Source of the DNA: Ostrinia nubilalis | Taxonomy: Eukaryota; Arthropoda; Insecta; Lepidoptera; Crambidae | Direction of reading: 5' to 3' | DNA length: 64,000 nucleotides | Assembly (NCBI RefSeq): GCF_963855985.1 | Contig: NC_087112.1 | Location: 6,760,501-6,824,500 of the forward strand | In this document: piece after piece, positions 43,301 through 53,640 of the stretch | How positions within the stretch are numbered: the stretch's first letter is position 1 | Layout: each line of letters starts with the position of its first letter | Position numbers and translations under genes: made by a program | The notes under the pieces: model-generated | What the model was told of the DNA's origin: nothing | The model's input: only the letters and a program-made list of their open reading frames with translations | Database searches by the model: none

Positions 43301-44553
43301 AGTTTACTTACACTCATTCAGAAATGAACCCGGCTTGTACCAAGCGGATTGTTCTCTCGAGTGTGGCAAGAATTTATGATCCACTCGGATGGCTAACGCC
43401 AGTGGTATTATTGGCCAAGATGTTTATACAAGAACTGTGGCGTCTACAACTAGACTGGGACGAACCAGTTTCTGCTGAAATGTTACAGAAATGGCAAGAT
43501 TTCGTACGAGAACTGACAAATTTATCTAGTATCAGTATACCTCGGCAAGTAGTTCACTCAACTACTGCTAGATGTGAACTAGTGGGATTCTGTGATGGAT
43601 CTTCCAAGGCGTATGGATGCTGCGTATATTTACTTACGTTAGATGAGCCCAAAACCTCTCATCTGCTGATAGCCAAGTCTCGCGTTCTCAAGCACATGTA
43701 CCAACTACTGGAAAACAGAATTATTATCGTTCAGGTTACGGCGTTTACAGATAGTAACGTTGTGTTGGTATGGTTGAATACAGCACCACACAAATTGAAA
43801 ATGTTCGTTGCTCACAGAGTCGTAAAAATTACGGATGATCTCAGTGTTGATAACTGGAAGCACGTAGCAACGCATGATAACCCTGCGGATTTATGCAGCC
43901 GTGGATTTCGCTGTTCCCAGCTTGTTTCTCACAAAGTTTGGTGGCATGGTCCTGCTTGGCTTGTGACTGAGAAATCGTTGTGGCCCGTGCAAACGGATAT
44001 CAGTCCTCCTGATATTGTACCCGAATTGAAACCGGCGGCTTCTCATACCTTAACTGCGTCAAAGGAAACTAATATTGATGCGATTAGCGAGCTCGTGGAA
44101 AGATCTTCATCTTTTTTACGTTCTCAGCGTGTTCTCGCATGGTGCCTTCGGTTCATCGGCAACTTGAAAAAGAAAAGGGACGACCATGAACATAACACGG
44201 ATTTGACTACCACGGAACTTGAGAACTCACTGGTTGTTCTTATTCATAATGAACAGAGACGCCATTTTTCTGAAGTTCTGGACTCTTTCGCTACCAACTC
44301 CAGTTTCAGATGTAACAAATCGCTGCTCAAGCTCAGTCCATTCATTGATGAAGCTGGATTACTGCGTGTGGGGGGGCGTTTGCGTAATGCGCAGCTTCCA
44401 TTAACAGCGATTCACCCATTTCTGCTTCCGAAGCACTGTCATTTGTCAAAGCTAATTATTGATCACTACCACCGGGTATACTTACACTGTGGGCCGCGTG
44501 TCCTTCAGAATTGGAACAAAGAAAATACTGGATTCTTGGTATTCGCAACATGA
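40318..44553 (+). CDS. BEL/Pao gag-pol polyprotein (1411 aa), broken at the integrase
   Basis: Encodes the capsid and enzymes for cytoplasmic reverse transcription. Residues ~125-300 resemble the DUF1759 gag domain (PKIDLPKFDGNLELWRTFYD). Two Cys/His knuckles start near 382 and 416 (CSCCGYSHHSIYKC; CSNCLRLNHQVDNC). A retropepsin-like protease has DSGAQD at ~509. The Pao-type RT follows, with TADIAMMY near 837 and the catalytic FMDD at ~916. RNase H has FCDGSS near 1091 and FTDSNVVLVWLN near 1143. The frame then enters an integrase zinc-binding region (HLSKLIIDHYH) and shifts out near 44505, ending on 15 unrelated residues. No other break is seen, so gag through RNase H may still be made. Confidence 0.9.
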   Translation: MDDDSKLTLLNTRREYVFREIQILYDLSQHITTDRSKLAIFKSRFKRIDAIRTEFVEITDEINRLILTINPDTQIDYKKVESFDLLYYSVVSVADEVLPSLVSNSAAVASKVSDPASSKQCPQVRLPKIDLPKFDGNLELWRTFYDTYLSLIHENANLSTIEKYHYLLSCLTGSALSIVKSIPVIADNYEIVFNALIERYDNKRILAVNYLEKIFNFTPLKTNSFSELQKLTNLLVESVNALKAMKISNLGEFILFYLASKKLDSQTRERFESENFKVGNIVPEFEDLKTFLLNYIKILEACGRSTKTNNFQNSNSKQGAELKTNYNHKSSSFPIESGLCSETGSNSCTGPYLTSDDHGEDCNSEPDLNTGVYSASNKFPDCSCCGYSHHSIYKCPVFHGMSTIDKLSFLKRKNLCSNCLRLNHQVDNCFSKSNCSKCKQRHHTLLHEDVTACPSTSLTVKQLPNTDTSVNAVNASAHVTHGQSQVILGTCVVQARGPSGVIKVRALIDSGAQDYFMTSSCAQRLGLPLRRCMITVAGLGQNTVHQVKGVTSCVIHPCLSEEPRFEISPIIMDTITNKMPTAQVPSHVRDSFRHLVLADKQFDRPAEIDLLLGAELFHNIYDGQRLFFGSDLPVALHSVFGWVISGKLDLSCRPPTSTTSLFASTLALDNVVKRFWKVKEPPIVKIVNPEDVKCENMFSDLVRRNSDGRYVVPIMLKDPLEELGDSHQMSMSRLHNLEKRLIRHQQLKADYIQFMQECSDLGHMTLVDSPSGANGNIIPHHCVIRPESSSTKLRVVFDASAKTGNGKSLNDIVYTGPKLQNDIVDIITALRLDGIVFTADIAMMYRNIDLRPEDRQYQHIFWRDSPEETVSEFELNTVTYGVSSSPYLAIRTLHQLAQDHGEQWPRAATALLKDTFMDDIVVTAPSVDVALEIKDELINLLDCGKFELRKWSSNSLDFLSHLPADHCQTPKAFCDKENQCKLKILGIQWDPLNDKFTYTHSEMNPACTKRIVLSSVARIYDPLGWLTPVVLLAKMFIQELWRLQLDWDEPVSAEMLQKWQDFVRELTNLSSISIPRQVVHSTTARCELVGFCDGSSKAYGCCVYLLTLDEPKTSHLLIAKSRVLKHMYQLLENRIIIVQVTAFTDSNVVLVWLNTAPHKLKMFVAHRVVKITDDLSVDNWKHVATHDNPADLCSRGFRCSQLVSHKVWWHGPAWLVTEKSLWPVQTDISPPDIVPELKPAASHTLTASKETNIDAISELVERSSSFLRSQRVLAWCLRFIGNLKKKRDDHEHNTDLTTTELENSLVVLIHNEQRRHFSEVLDSFATNSSFRCNKSLLKLSPFIDEAGLLRVGGRLRNAQLPLTAIHPFLLPKHCHLSKLIIDHYHRVYLHCGPRVLQNWNKENTGFLVFAT

Positions 44554-44935
44554 TAAGATCCAGACTTGCGAAATGTGTCACAATGCTTCAAGGTCAAGCA
44601 ATTACCAGCACACCCCTTAATGGGAGACCTTCTAGGCCCGAGAGTACAACCAGCTCGTTGTTTTCAAAATATTGGAATAGATTTCGCCGGACCTTTCACT
44701 GTCAAAGAAAGCACTAGACGTAACGCTCGCACTTATAAGGCTTACGTTTGCATTATGGTCTGCTTGGCAGTTAAGGCTGTTCATTTGGAGGTTGTTACTG
44801 ACTTGTCGACTCCAGCTTTTATAGCAGCCCTTGATAGGTTGTTTCACGCCGTGGACTGTGCAGGCTCATAATCAGTGACTGCGGTAGAAATTTCATAGGA
44901 GCGAAACGGTATCTTAACGAAACTCAAAGGTTTTT
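44511..44935 (+). pseudogene. BEL/Pao integrase remnant
   Basis: Integrase coding continues in other frames: GIRNMIRSRLAKCV, then after a shift near 44577 IGIDFAGPF (first catalytic Asp), and after a shift near 44850 ISDCGRNFIGA (second Asp). Homology stops near 44930, before the expected catalytic Glu and C-terminal domain, leaving only about 260 bp before the 3' LTR. Three frameshifts and a terminal deletion mean no active integrase. Confidence 0.85.
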
Positions 44936-45180
44936 TTCCCGCTTTGAGGTGTATTATGTATATAGTTCTAGGGAAGTTTTATTTTTGTTTCTTAACTAAT
45001 TAATTCGTTCATTTTGTTTTAATGCAGGTGCTTATCCTTGCAACTTTTAAGTTGTTGCTAGAGTGCAATATAATTTAATTTTCACTGTCCCTGTAAGAAT
45101 GCGTGCAGTGTTTTATTATTTCTTCTTTTCCTCTTGAAGAGGTTTAATTTACTTTTTTTTTGAAATCCCTAAGTGATTTC

Positions 45181-45193
45181 AAGTGGGGGGGTA
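45181..45193 (+). promoter_or_regulatory. BEL/Pao polypurine tract
   Basis: AAGTGGGGGGGTA lies directly before the TG of the 3' LTR and fits a plus-strand primer tract. It contrasts with the two gypsy elements nearby. Confidence 0.75.
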
Positions 45194-45395
45194 TGTTTAA
45201 TACCTCCATGCTCAGCATACTGGCTGATTCGATATTTTTTTATAAAAAAAGAAAAAAAGGAAAAAAAGCTGTCAATTGTTTTTACATACTTCGCAGCTCG
45301 CTTTTTGTCTGTAACACAATACAATTTTTCTGCGTCGTATCAAATCAAATATTATCATCGTCGTTTTCTTAGACCTACTGGTCAAACGTACTCCA
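45194..45395 (+). repeat. BEL/Pao 3' LTR
   Basis: 202 bp, apparently identical to the 5' LTR, followed directly by the TSD CTTAG. Confidence 0.9.
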
Positions 45396-45567
45396 CTTAG
45401 GAAGGTATATTTTTAATTTCTCAACAATTACTTCAAGCATTCTCCTTCTTGGCCATAAAACCTTTTTTTTTATCATTTACTTGTGATAAATTCTTATGAG
45501 ACGAGTCTCAATATAATTTGCAGTCTGGTTATATTGTTGTCGATCAAACAAGTTGCAAAATGACACG

Positions 45568-45709
45568 CCCGTATTCACAAACATTACTATGAGGTCTCAC
45601 AGTACGCGTGGACGCACAGGGTCACACACAAACCAATCACAGAGCTCTATTCAACGCTGTGCGTTCGATTTGCTGCTTCACTTAAGCAAGCATCGTTTGT
45701 GAATACGGG
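45568..45709. mobile_element. MITE with CCCGTATTCACAAAC ends
   Basis: Perfect 15-bp inverted ends CCCGTATTCACAAAC / GTTTGTGAATACGGG, 142 bp, interior collinear with 6898-7041. TSD not clear. Confidence 0.8.
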
Positions 45710-46208
45710 TATTATAGTTTTAAGTCTGCACATGATCCAGCACTCATCAGTAAAATCAATAATCTGTGTACACGAAACACAAATTAACTAAGTAGGCACG
45801 CACTTGTTAGATTAATTATATTATGTACATACCTGATTGATATTAATATTTCATGTGACCTATAATTAATATTAGTAACTACACTATTAATTAACTTTCT
45901 GTAACATCACACACACCAAGTATCAAACAGCCGCCATATTAACTGTCAGATAAAATTAAGACTTCCGTTTGCAAATAAGAATTTATTGTAAGATTTCCAG
46001 CTTTTGGATAATAATTATTAATATTTCTTAAATATTATTAAATGTATAATTAATAAGCCAACTTACTATCCTTTGATCAAAAACAAATATTGTAAAATGA
46101 GAAATTCCAACTTCCGGGTCCGTTTAAATATTATTTAACTTCCTGTTTTCTGATTGGTCGTCTTAAGTGACCAATCAGAGTTTAGTAGAGGAAAGGTAGG
46201 AGTATGGG

Positions 46209-46216
46209 TATAAATA
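46209..46216 (+). promoter_or_regulatory. TATA box in the gypsy A LTR
   Basis: GGGTATAAATATATGG lies 0.4 kb into the LTR, followed about 30 bp later by GGCAGTCTCG as a possible initiator. The same motif is kept in the 3' LTR near 54846. This would mark the end of U3. Confidence 0.6.
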
Positions 46217-46664
46217 TATGGAATTCCTCGTTGAAAGGCAGTCTCGATGGATCTTTGAGGTGATGCTGACCAAAGTTAAGTGTACATTGTTTATTGATAC
46301 CTACTATTATTATGCTTGTTGTGTTATTGTATTGTATTGTATTGTATTATTGTGATATTGTATTAACACCTGGCTATGTGGCTGCGCCAGGCCTATTATA
46401 TTGACACCTGGCCAATTGATGGTGACATGCCACGGGGTCGGGTCGGTAGTTTGATGACCAGTATAAAGAAGGGCAATGCTTATAGTTGCCGGTTGTGTTA
46501 TGGTACAAAACCTAAGTCGTAACCTAACCTAAACCTAAGACTTAACGTAACCTAACTTAGAACTTGTGTTCTGTGTGTTTGATTATAAATACTGGTTATA
46601 CAGAATACCGTCAAAATGTTAATAATAAATAAGACTTAATTACTGCTAGACTACTCATTTTTAT

Positions 46665-46850
46665 ATAAGTTATAAATTGTTGTAACTGGTTGGAAAAGAG
46701 GCTGACAAAGGTGACTGAGTTTCTTCCGCCACTTCTTCTCAGCACCAGCCCATGTTGTCCCGAAGTGGTGGTAGGGTAAACTATATTTGGGACGTGTATA
46801 AGTGCCCTGGAAAAGGGCTTTATACTGAATAAACCATTTGAATTTATAAT
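46665..46850 (+). repeat. LINE/SINE-tail-like repeat inside the LTR
   Basis: The segment from TGTTGTAACTGGTTGG to GAATAAACCATTTGAATTT matches the reverse repeat at 17836-17952 and a decayed one at 8170-8290. It is present in both LTRs, so it was captured before this copy integrated. It supplies the AATAAA at 46828-46833. Confidence 0.7.
46828..46833 (+). terminator. Polyadenylation signal AATAAA in the gypsy A LTR
   Basis: AATAAA in ACTGAATAAACC, downstream of the TATA box and within the captured repeat. A plausible 3'-end signal for the element's transcript. Confidence 0.5.
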
Positions 46851-47073
46851 TGGATTTTTAATTTGGAACTTGCTTATTTATTAAACTACAGTATTATAGT
46901 CCTATATATTTCCACGGTATAATACGATATGATAGGAATATAACGTAAAGTATTTTATGCTAGATTTTGCTTATTATTATTCTTCTTTTTGTGGTAACTT
47001 TATTAATTAAAGAATCTGCTTTAATACATTAATATTTCCTAATTTACAAATGACTAATTCCTAAAATCTAACA

Positions 47074-47092
47074 TCAGAAGTGGGATTCGAGC
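47074..47092 (+). promoter_or_regulatory. Gypsy A primer-binding site, tRNA-Leu type
   Basis: TCAGAAGTGGGATTCGAGC follows the 5' LTR with no spacer. Its first 17 bases are complementary to the T-arm and acceptor stem of eukaryotic tRNA-Leu (TCGAATCCCACTTCTGA), starting five bases inside the mature 3' CCA end. The tRNA sequence is recalled, not searched. Confidence 0.75.
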
Positions 47093-47193
47093 ACTTTTGC
47101 TAATACGTCCTTATCTAAGTTTCAGAATGGAACCTGCTCTCTGGCTCAGACCTGAAAACCGTATGGGATGCTGCTTTCTCGAATCGAAGACCT

Positions 47194-47350
47194 GATGAAG
47201 ACGTGGTGCTGCCAGCCTTCGAGCCAGCGGCCGGCGGCAGCGGTGCAGAAGGGTGGTGCAAATACTTCGAAGAAAGATCGAAGGAGTTTGGATGGAGCAG
47301 CTTGGTGACGTCGCAAAGGCCGGTAAGGCCCTTAGGGGCTTTGCTTTAGT
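47194..47350 (+). pseudogene. Gypsy A gag remnant
   Basis: Reads DEDVVLPAFEPAAG and WCKYFEERSKEFGW, which fits the start of lepidopteran gypsy gag proteins (a PxFxP motif, then W...GW), and stops at TAG 47348. No in-frame ATG precedes it: the frame from the ATG at 47127 ends at a TGA just before 47194. The rest of gag and all of pol are missing. Confidence 0.6.
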
Positions 47351-49323
47351 ATTTATTAAGTTGTGAAATTGTAACACCCATCTGAACTGATATCGCTGTG
47401 CTCTAGTATAATATCAAATCTAAGAAACGTCCCTCAGAGCAGAATTGTACTAGTAGTAAATAGTCCTAGTATGGCAGTGTTGTTTAACTTATGGTCGAAA
47501 ATAGGGGGACTTTGTCAGATTAAAAAAATAAAACAAAGCATGAAATTTATTTCAATAATCAAAATACATTGTGTAGGAAAACATCAAAAATAGTTTTCAT
47601 ATTAAGAAATCGCATAGCTAGATACCAAATACAACTAAAATTTATCAGATTTAAACTACAATATTACATTTGAAAATATGTCGGGTCAAATTGACTAGTA
47701 AAATAAATGAATTTCAAAAACAATTAAAAAAAAAACGTATTTATTCACTACGTTTTTTTTTTCTCTTCTTTATCTCACCGCCCGGATGATTTAACACCGT
47801 GTCTAGTTATTTTCTTCTTTTGGATGTATTATATTCGATAAGTCTTTCTTCTAGTCTCGTGGCATTTTATCGTTTTTTCTGTAGTCTGCTGTTTTACCTC
47901 TTCATGCCATTCAGACTCGTATAATCCATTGTAGGCTATGGATATATCCTAATCTTGATTGATGGTTTTTTTTAAATTTAGTTTACTTACACTATTAAAA
48001 ACACTTGGTTCATAACATGATTACTACCGGTACATCCATCCAGTGAAATTTAATATTTATGCTGTCTCTGATATGCTCAACGCATAATAAATTGTAATTG
48101 AATGTCAGATTGGCCGAACGTATTATGAGAAATTTAACAATAAAGTTACACTACTGTTCCAAGGTTAACGGGTATTTTTAAAAATCTCGTTTGCTAAAAA
48201 TCAGTGGAGCAAATAAATCATGTAATAGTATACAATCAATGTTGAATGATGTAGCTACTTGATAATTATATACCTTGATTAATTAGAAACCGATAGCAAT
48301 ATAAACAAATAGATACTGTTACATACAATTACACCATAAACACTTATGTTCTCCTAATATTACACATTATTTCACAAGTCCTCGACTCTAGCTTTAATTA
48401 AACAATTTTCTTTACACGAGAATAAATATTTATAATGTGCAAACGGTCAATACAATTTCTGAAAAAAAAAAAGTGATAGATTTCTTATTTATTTTTCAAG
48501 GCGTTGGTTTAACAATGAAAGAAAGGTATGTTATTAATAATTATCTAGTTAAATTACCTCGGCGATCTATAGGTGCCTAGATACTACATTAATTTCATTT
48601 TACGAGATGATTCGTCACTATTACATTTCTTTCCGGTGTTTACATGTTTTTAAATGGACAACTGACTAAAACAGAATCGATTACTTAATCATAAATAGTA
48701 AATTATTTTACACCATAATAATAGCAGAACCCTTGTTACACTGTCAATAAATTACTGTAGATTATCGACTAAATACAAAACAATTGTGTAAAAAAAAAAA
48801 ATATTTATTCGTCGGCGTTTCGTATTAAGTTAAAGTATGTTCTTCTTCATTCATCTGTCTTATGTTAGTAGTTAGAATAGAAATGAACAAACATTATTGT
48901 AAAAAAAAAAAAACCAGGAAATAAAATATTCACATTAAAATCAGGCTACTTGGTATAACATTGTTTATAACTAAACCTCACTTTTTCTAAACTTTGCTAA
49001 ACTCCGTATAATTTTCAGTAAGGATATAGTTATTTTAAGACATTATTCGATACTATTTTTGTCTCTTTAGAAAGGGGCCCAATATATTATATGAAATGGT
49101 TTAAGTTTCTTTTACACGGCTTTCGAGACCTAATAATATTCTAACATTACAAGTAGGTGATGTAGTATATCTACGTGTCCCAAGACCATTGGTTAAAAAA
49201 GTTTTAGGTATCTTCAATTCAAAGGACCTTATTTCATTTGTAATTTGAGAAATAATATTGCATAATGTGGTCTCTGTTTACGGATAATTGTTTTGCTCTG
49301 AGAGGAATGAAAATTAGCGTTGA
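47351..49323. other. Gypsy A interior, non-coding
   Basis: Very AT-rich with several A-runs (48463, 48790, 48900) and a hairpin at 47725-47760 (AAAAAACGTA...TACGTTTTTT). No open frame of note. Its origin is unclear: decayed element interior or unrecognised insertions. Confidence 0.5.
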
Positions 49324-51057
49324 TTATAATAATAATAATAATAATAAATCATTCTTTATTCAAGTTACTAGGACTCAGTTTGTTAATAACAATTGCACTT
49401 AAAAACTATGTTAGTTGAGTTGAAACAGATGTAAAATTGAATTTAGATTTAGATTTAGAATTGAAATAAGTATTATAATAAATTATACTCATTTCAATTC
49501 CAAACCCACAAGTGTGAGGTTATGCATACATGAGTCATCCCCGCTTCACTCCATAGGCTGTGTCACAGCAATGCCTCACGTACACACAATCCAACCTGCT
49601 CGCAATCATGGTCAGGATGCTGTTGCCACTACTCCGGACCCTGCGCACCAGGGATGCACATTTTTTGCGCATTGTGGTAAAAAAGCAGTTGACCCGTGCC
49701 TCTGCAAACATCCCTGACGCACTGCAGAAGCGGGGCAGTCCCAACAGCACCCTGAATGCATTATTGTACTGCACCCTTAGGGCATTGAAGGTTTTTTGAG
49801 TGTATCTAACCCACAGGCTACACGTGTAGAAGGAGGTACAATATGCTCTAAAAAGAGCAATCTTGACATCCGCTGTACAGCGCGCAAACCTGCGAGCCAG
49901 CATGTTCGCTCTCACCGACAATGCCCGCCGTTCTCTTTCTATATCCTCATCATCCTTGAGGCCAGGGGTCAATACGTGACCAAGATATTTAAATTTATGC
50001 ACTCTCTTCAGTTCAGAGTTATTAAGGAAGACCGGTGGTAATACATCATGACGTCTACCCCTGGCCTCAAAGACCATGAGTTGGCTCTTTAAAACATTAT
50101 AAAGTAGACCATGGGTCCCCGCATACTCCTCACATTTGGCCACCAATTTTCTCAGACCACACACAGACGCGCTCAGCAGCACCATATCATCCGCGTAGCT
50201 TAAGTTATTGACGCAAACTCCATCTATATGACAGCCGATTCTGGTGCTGCTGAGCTCGCCTATGAGGTCATCAACGTACAAGTTGAAAAGCGTTGGCGAG
50301 CACAACCCCCCCTGCCTCACCCCGCACTCCAACCCATACGCATCCGACATGGTTCCCTCCCATTTAACATTGTTGACCTGGTCTTTATACCAATATTTAA
50401 GGATATTTACGAGTTCAACCGGCAGGTGTGCTTTTTCAAGTTTTTTCCATAATTTGTCGTATGAGACCAGGTCAAATGCCTTAGAAAGATCTAAAAAGCA
50501 TGCGTATACGGGAGTTTTGCGCTCCGTGTAGTATGTGACTGTATGCTTAAGACACAACACCGCGCTTTCCGTTGACAACCCTGGCCGAAATCCAAACTGA
50601 CTATCACGCGGTTCAAAGTGACCATTTAGCCGTGTATTAAGCAAGCCGTCAAAGACCTTGGAGATAACAGTTGCTAGCGAGATAGGCCTATAGTTATTTT
50701 TGTCCGCGAGATCGCCCGTCTTATTCTTCACTATGGGCACTACCACCGTTTTTGTCATGTCACTAGGGATGTAGCCATGTCCTATGGAAAAATTGTATAA
50801 CATGTACAATAATCGTGGCAAATGTGGCCCAGCAAATTTTAGGTGCTCAATGCTGAGACCGTCATGACCAGGGGATTTCCCTCTAGACATCGCTTGTATT
50901 TTTAATTTAATTTCTTTTATGGAAAACGTTATCACCCTGTCCACTCCGGCGACAGCATCCAGCTCCGACTGTGAGGGACCCAATGGTGACTGTACAGCAA
51001 AATGACTTCTAAACAAGTTAGCTATCTCTTTAGGCTCACTTATACCTGATATTATAG
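49324..51057 (-). mobile_element. 5'-truncated LINE inside gypsy A
   Basis: On the minus strand an RT-coding segment is followed by a 3' UTR with GAATAAAGAATGA and a (TTA)n tail at 49324-49350. The 5' end is cut near 51057, where the frame meets a stop and the sequence changes. TSD not resolved. Inserted against the orientation of gypsy A. Confidence 0.8.
49535..51016 (-). pseudogene. LINE reverse transcriptase, N-terminally truncated (493 codons)
   Basis: Copies LINE RNA at a nicked target. Visible RT motifs: SPGHDGLSIEHL, NNYRPISLA, GFRPGLSTESAV, ACFLDLSKAFD, GVRQGGLCSP and the catalytic YADD. The C-terminal part includes FKYLGHVLTPG and a thumb-like segment. The frame is open above the first ATG (EPKEIANLFR) up to about 51057. 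No endonuclease remains, so it is not autonomous. The RT resembles the CR1/Rex1/Daphne group more than RTE; the exact clade is unsure. Confidence 0.8.
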
Positions 51058-52610
51058 TTGCTTAAGAAAATTATCGGTATTGGCCCAAGGAAATGATTGA
51101 TAGAGATAAGATTTCAGAGCTGACCGAGAGATTGAGGTATTTTATGATTAACTACTTTGTAACTATTTTATGTGTATCAAAAAGAATATAGGATAAGAAA
51201 CTTAACCAATCGTTAGTTTGGTCCTAAAATGTTTGTCATTTAGTAGTTTGTCGTTTCTTTTTCTTCAAAATGAATGTCTGCTGGTTTCTTGTGTATTGGT
51301 GCCAATAAGTGATCATGGACAGCAGATGATTGCGAAGGTTGGTACTGATTCTCGATGGGGTAAGAGTTTTTGTTAAGGACCTTGACTTGAGGAGACTTCA
51401 ACTGTGACTTTTGTGACAAAGACTTTTGTGTATTAAAATTTATAAACTTTATAAATGTGAAAAGAGATATTATAAATTAAACTAAATTAAACGAGCACTG
51501 TCACATGGTCGGTGTATTACAAGTGTGTAGTGTATGGTGGAGTGTCATAGTGTGTGTGTTTTGCACATATTTTTTCCCAATTAAATAATCGTAATAAACA
51601 GTCCAAACTTTATGGTGATTAATAACTAATGATATAATTTTGTCTGTTCACTAACGCTGTTAATGACGGCTCGTGTTATTGCGTTTCGTATTATTATGTT
51701 TATTTATTTAAGTTCTTGTACCATGTTTTTTTCTCTTTCTTCTATTTTTATCTTCTTATTTTCTTCTTGTAAGTAGCTAGAATAGGAATGAAGGTATTTC
51801 ATCAAAACTTCTCAATTCTGCCTAATTTCATTGGTACTTTTTTTTAAATAATTTAGTGTCCTATTGGATTAGGCAGCAAAGACTAAGCTATGTACAAAGT
51901 TATATGGTCATTAATCTTTGGTATCCAAGGAATTTTTTTTTTTTTTCTCTCAAATTTTTCTTCTCTGGTTTCCCTTATCTTTGTTCGACCCTTTTTATAT
52001 CCGTTTTTATTTTTCGTTATATTTTGTTTATATCCTAGTATCCATAGTACAAACTTTGCTTAGTTTGCGACTAGAAACTTAGTGTAAATGTCCACGGAAA
52101 AGGTCCAAGGATATTTTTATGTACCTACACAAGCAAACATTCCAATGAATATTATATCATTATACCGTTTAAACATAAATGCGGTAAATTGTGTTAACAG
52201 TTAAAACCAAGTAGTATAAGAAATTTAAGCATTGGTTTGCCTAAGCCTAAAATGTTTATCCAGTAGTTTGTCGTTTCTTTTTCTTTTGTTTCTTTAAAAT
52301 TATACAAGACTTTAATTTGAACTGTGACTAAGACTTTCCTGAACAAAGGTTTGTAGCGATCCTACCTACTGGACTTCAGATAAACTAACCATGTCAGGTC
52401 AGACTTAAGACTACATTGTAATAAAATTAAATGTTATAAGACTGGTTGCAGCCAGGGGAACTCACTATATTTCTATTTAGGATTTTGGCAAATGAAATAT
52501 ATTTCTTGTTTATCTTGAAATTCAGAAACGACAAGCTGCTGGAATTATGTGAGAAATTGGACCGATATTGTTGACGGTCATTACTGTAGTTGAAGATGGG
52601 ACCGATGATG
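51058..52610. other. Gypsy A interior with a repeated ~55-bp segment
   Basis: CCTAAAATGTTTRTCNNNTAGTAGTTTGTCGTTTCTTTTTCTT occurs at about 51222 and 52247, roughly 1 kb apart, in direct orientation, and AACTGTGACT follows each. No coding sequence seen. Confidence 0.5.
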
Positions 52611-52618
52611 GTCATTAC

Positions 52619-53321
52619 TAGAGATGAAACGGATAGTTGTTTGGCCGGATACCGGATACCGGATATCCGGCCAGCTGCTAGGCCGGATAGCCGGATATCC
52701 GGCGGCCGGATAGTTGACCCATTGTCTCGTTGCATGTCGTGACGAGTTTAGCGCCGCACAGGTGCTTCAAACGCGATCAGTGGGTCTATTAGTAGACTAG
52801 ACTAGTCACACTTTTCGAAAATCGAATCAGTCCGAATTGAATGTCAGATTTTGCCTCTTGTCTAGGGGGCAGATCAATTCGGTCGGTTGCCATCGTGGAG
52901 TGTGTGATTGAATAGCGAAAATTAAATTAGTTTACTTGCTGCATAATCTGACTGAACTGCATCATGACATCAGACCATCATTGAAAAAAGATTGCCTATT
53001 TTATTTGGCAATATTTAGACTTAACAGATATTTACTATTTATGTATTCGTCATTAGAGTGAATAGCCCAGAAAAAGAAATTAGTTTTTTTAAAGACCTTA
53101 ATATGGCTTTTTGTAACTTTTTGGACTTTAAGTAAAAGTCGTCATTATTATAAGCCATTTTATTGATGTTTACCTCATTTTATTAATAGGAAATTGTCGT
53201 AGTTTTTTAATATCCGGTATCCGGCCGGATAGTGAGTTACTATCCGGTATCCGGCCGGATAGTAAATTAAGGCCGGATATCCGGCCTACCGGATAGTTAC
53301 CGGATATCCGTTTCATCTCTA
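52619..53321. mobile_element. hAT-type element rich in CCGGATA repeats
   Basis: Ends TAGAGATGAAACGGATA and TATCCGTTTCATCTCTA, with the perfect 8-bp TSD GTCATTAC (52611-52618 and 53322-53329). Clusters of GGCCGGATA / TATCCGGCC near both ends look like transposase-binding arrays. 703 bp, no transposase. Its target lies inside the 31-bp tandem array, so the TSD is also part of that repeat unit. Confidence 0.8.
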
Positions 53322-53640
53322 GTCATTACTGTAGTTGATGGGACCGATGATGGTCATTACTGTAGTTGATGGGACCGATGATGGTCATTACTGTAGTTGA
53401 TGGGACCGATGATGGTCATTACTGTAGTTGATGGGACCGATGATGGTCATTACTGTAGTTGATGGGACCGATGATGGTCATTACTGTAGTTGATGGGACC
53501 GATGATGGTCATTACTGTAGTTGATGGGACCGATGATGGTCATTACTGTAGTTGATGGGACCGATGATGGTCATTACTGTAGTTGATGGGACCGATGATG
53601 GTCATTACTGTAGTTGATGGGACCGATGATGGTCATTATA
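53322..53640 (+). repeat. 31-bp minisatellite, about ten units
   Basis: GTCATTACTGTAGTTGATGG followed by GACCGATGATG repeats about ten times with hardly any variation. One or two diverged units lie left of the hAT (52570-52618) and a degenerate one at 53630-53670. It sits 200 bp before the 3' LTR of gypsy A. Confidence 0.9.

Larger units (their letters stand above)
39322..45395 (+). mobile_element. BEL/Pao LTR retrotransposon, recent but integrase-defective
   Basis: 6074-bp element flanked by the 5-bp repeat CTTAG (39317-39321 and 45396-45400). Order: 202-bp LTR, ~800-bp leader built largely of 167-bp tandem units, a long gag-pol ORF, a broken integrase, a G-run resembling a polypurine tract, and the second LTR. 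LTR ends are TG...CA. The two LTRs look identical by eye, so integration was recent. Domain order and protein families assign it to BEL/Pao. Confidence 0.93.
45805..47073 (+). repeat. Gypsy A 5' LTR (1269 bp)
   Basis: Preserves the uninterrupted LTR. It contains a TATA box, an AATAAA signal and, at 46665-46850, a copy of the CTTCTTCTCAGCACCAGC repeat found elsewhere in the window. Compared with the 3' LTR it lacks two insertions and has about 78 bp (around 46025-46102) that the 3' LTR has lost. Confidence 0.9.

Noticed and set aside
46516..46556. CCTAACCTAAACCTAA-type telomere repeats inside the LTR
   Set aside because: Only a few imperfect units within a dispersed LTR; similar bits at 35508 and 26010 are short. 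Not a telomeric array.
52619..53640. Possible CRISPR-like array (31-bp repeats)
   Set aside because: The units are head-to-tail without spacers, in a eukaryotic retrotransposon; it is a minisatellite.
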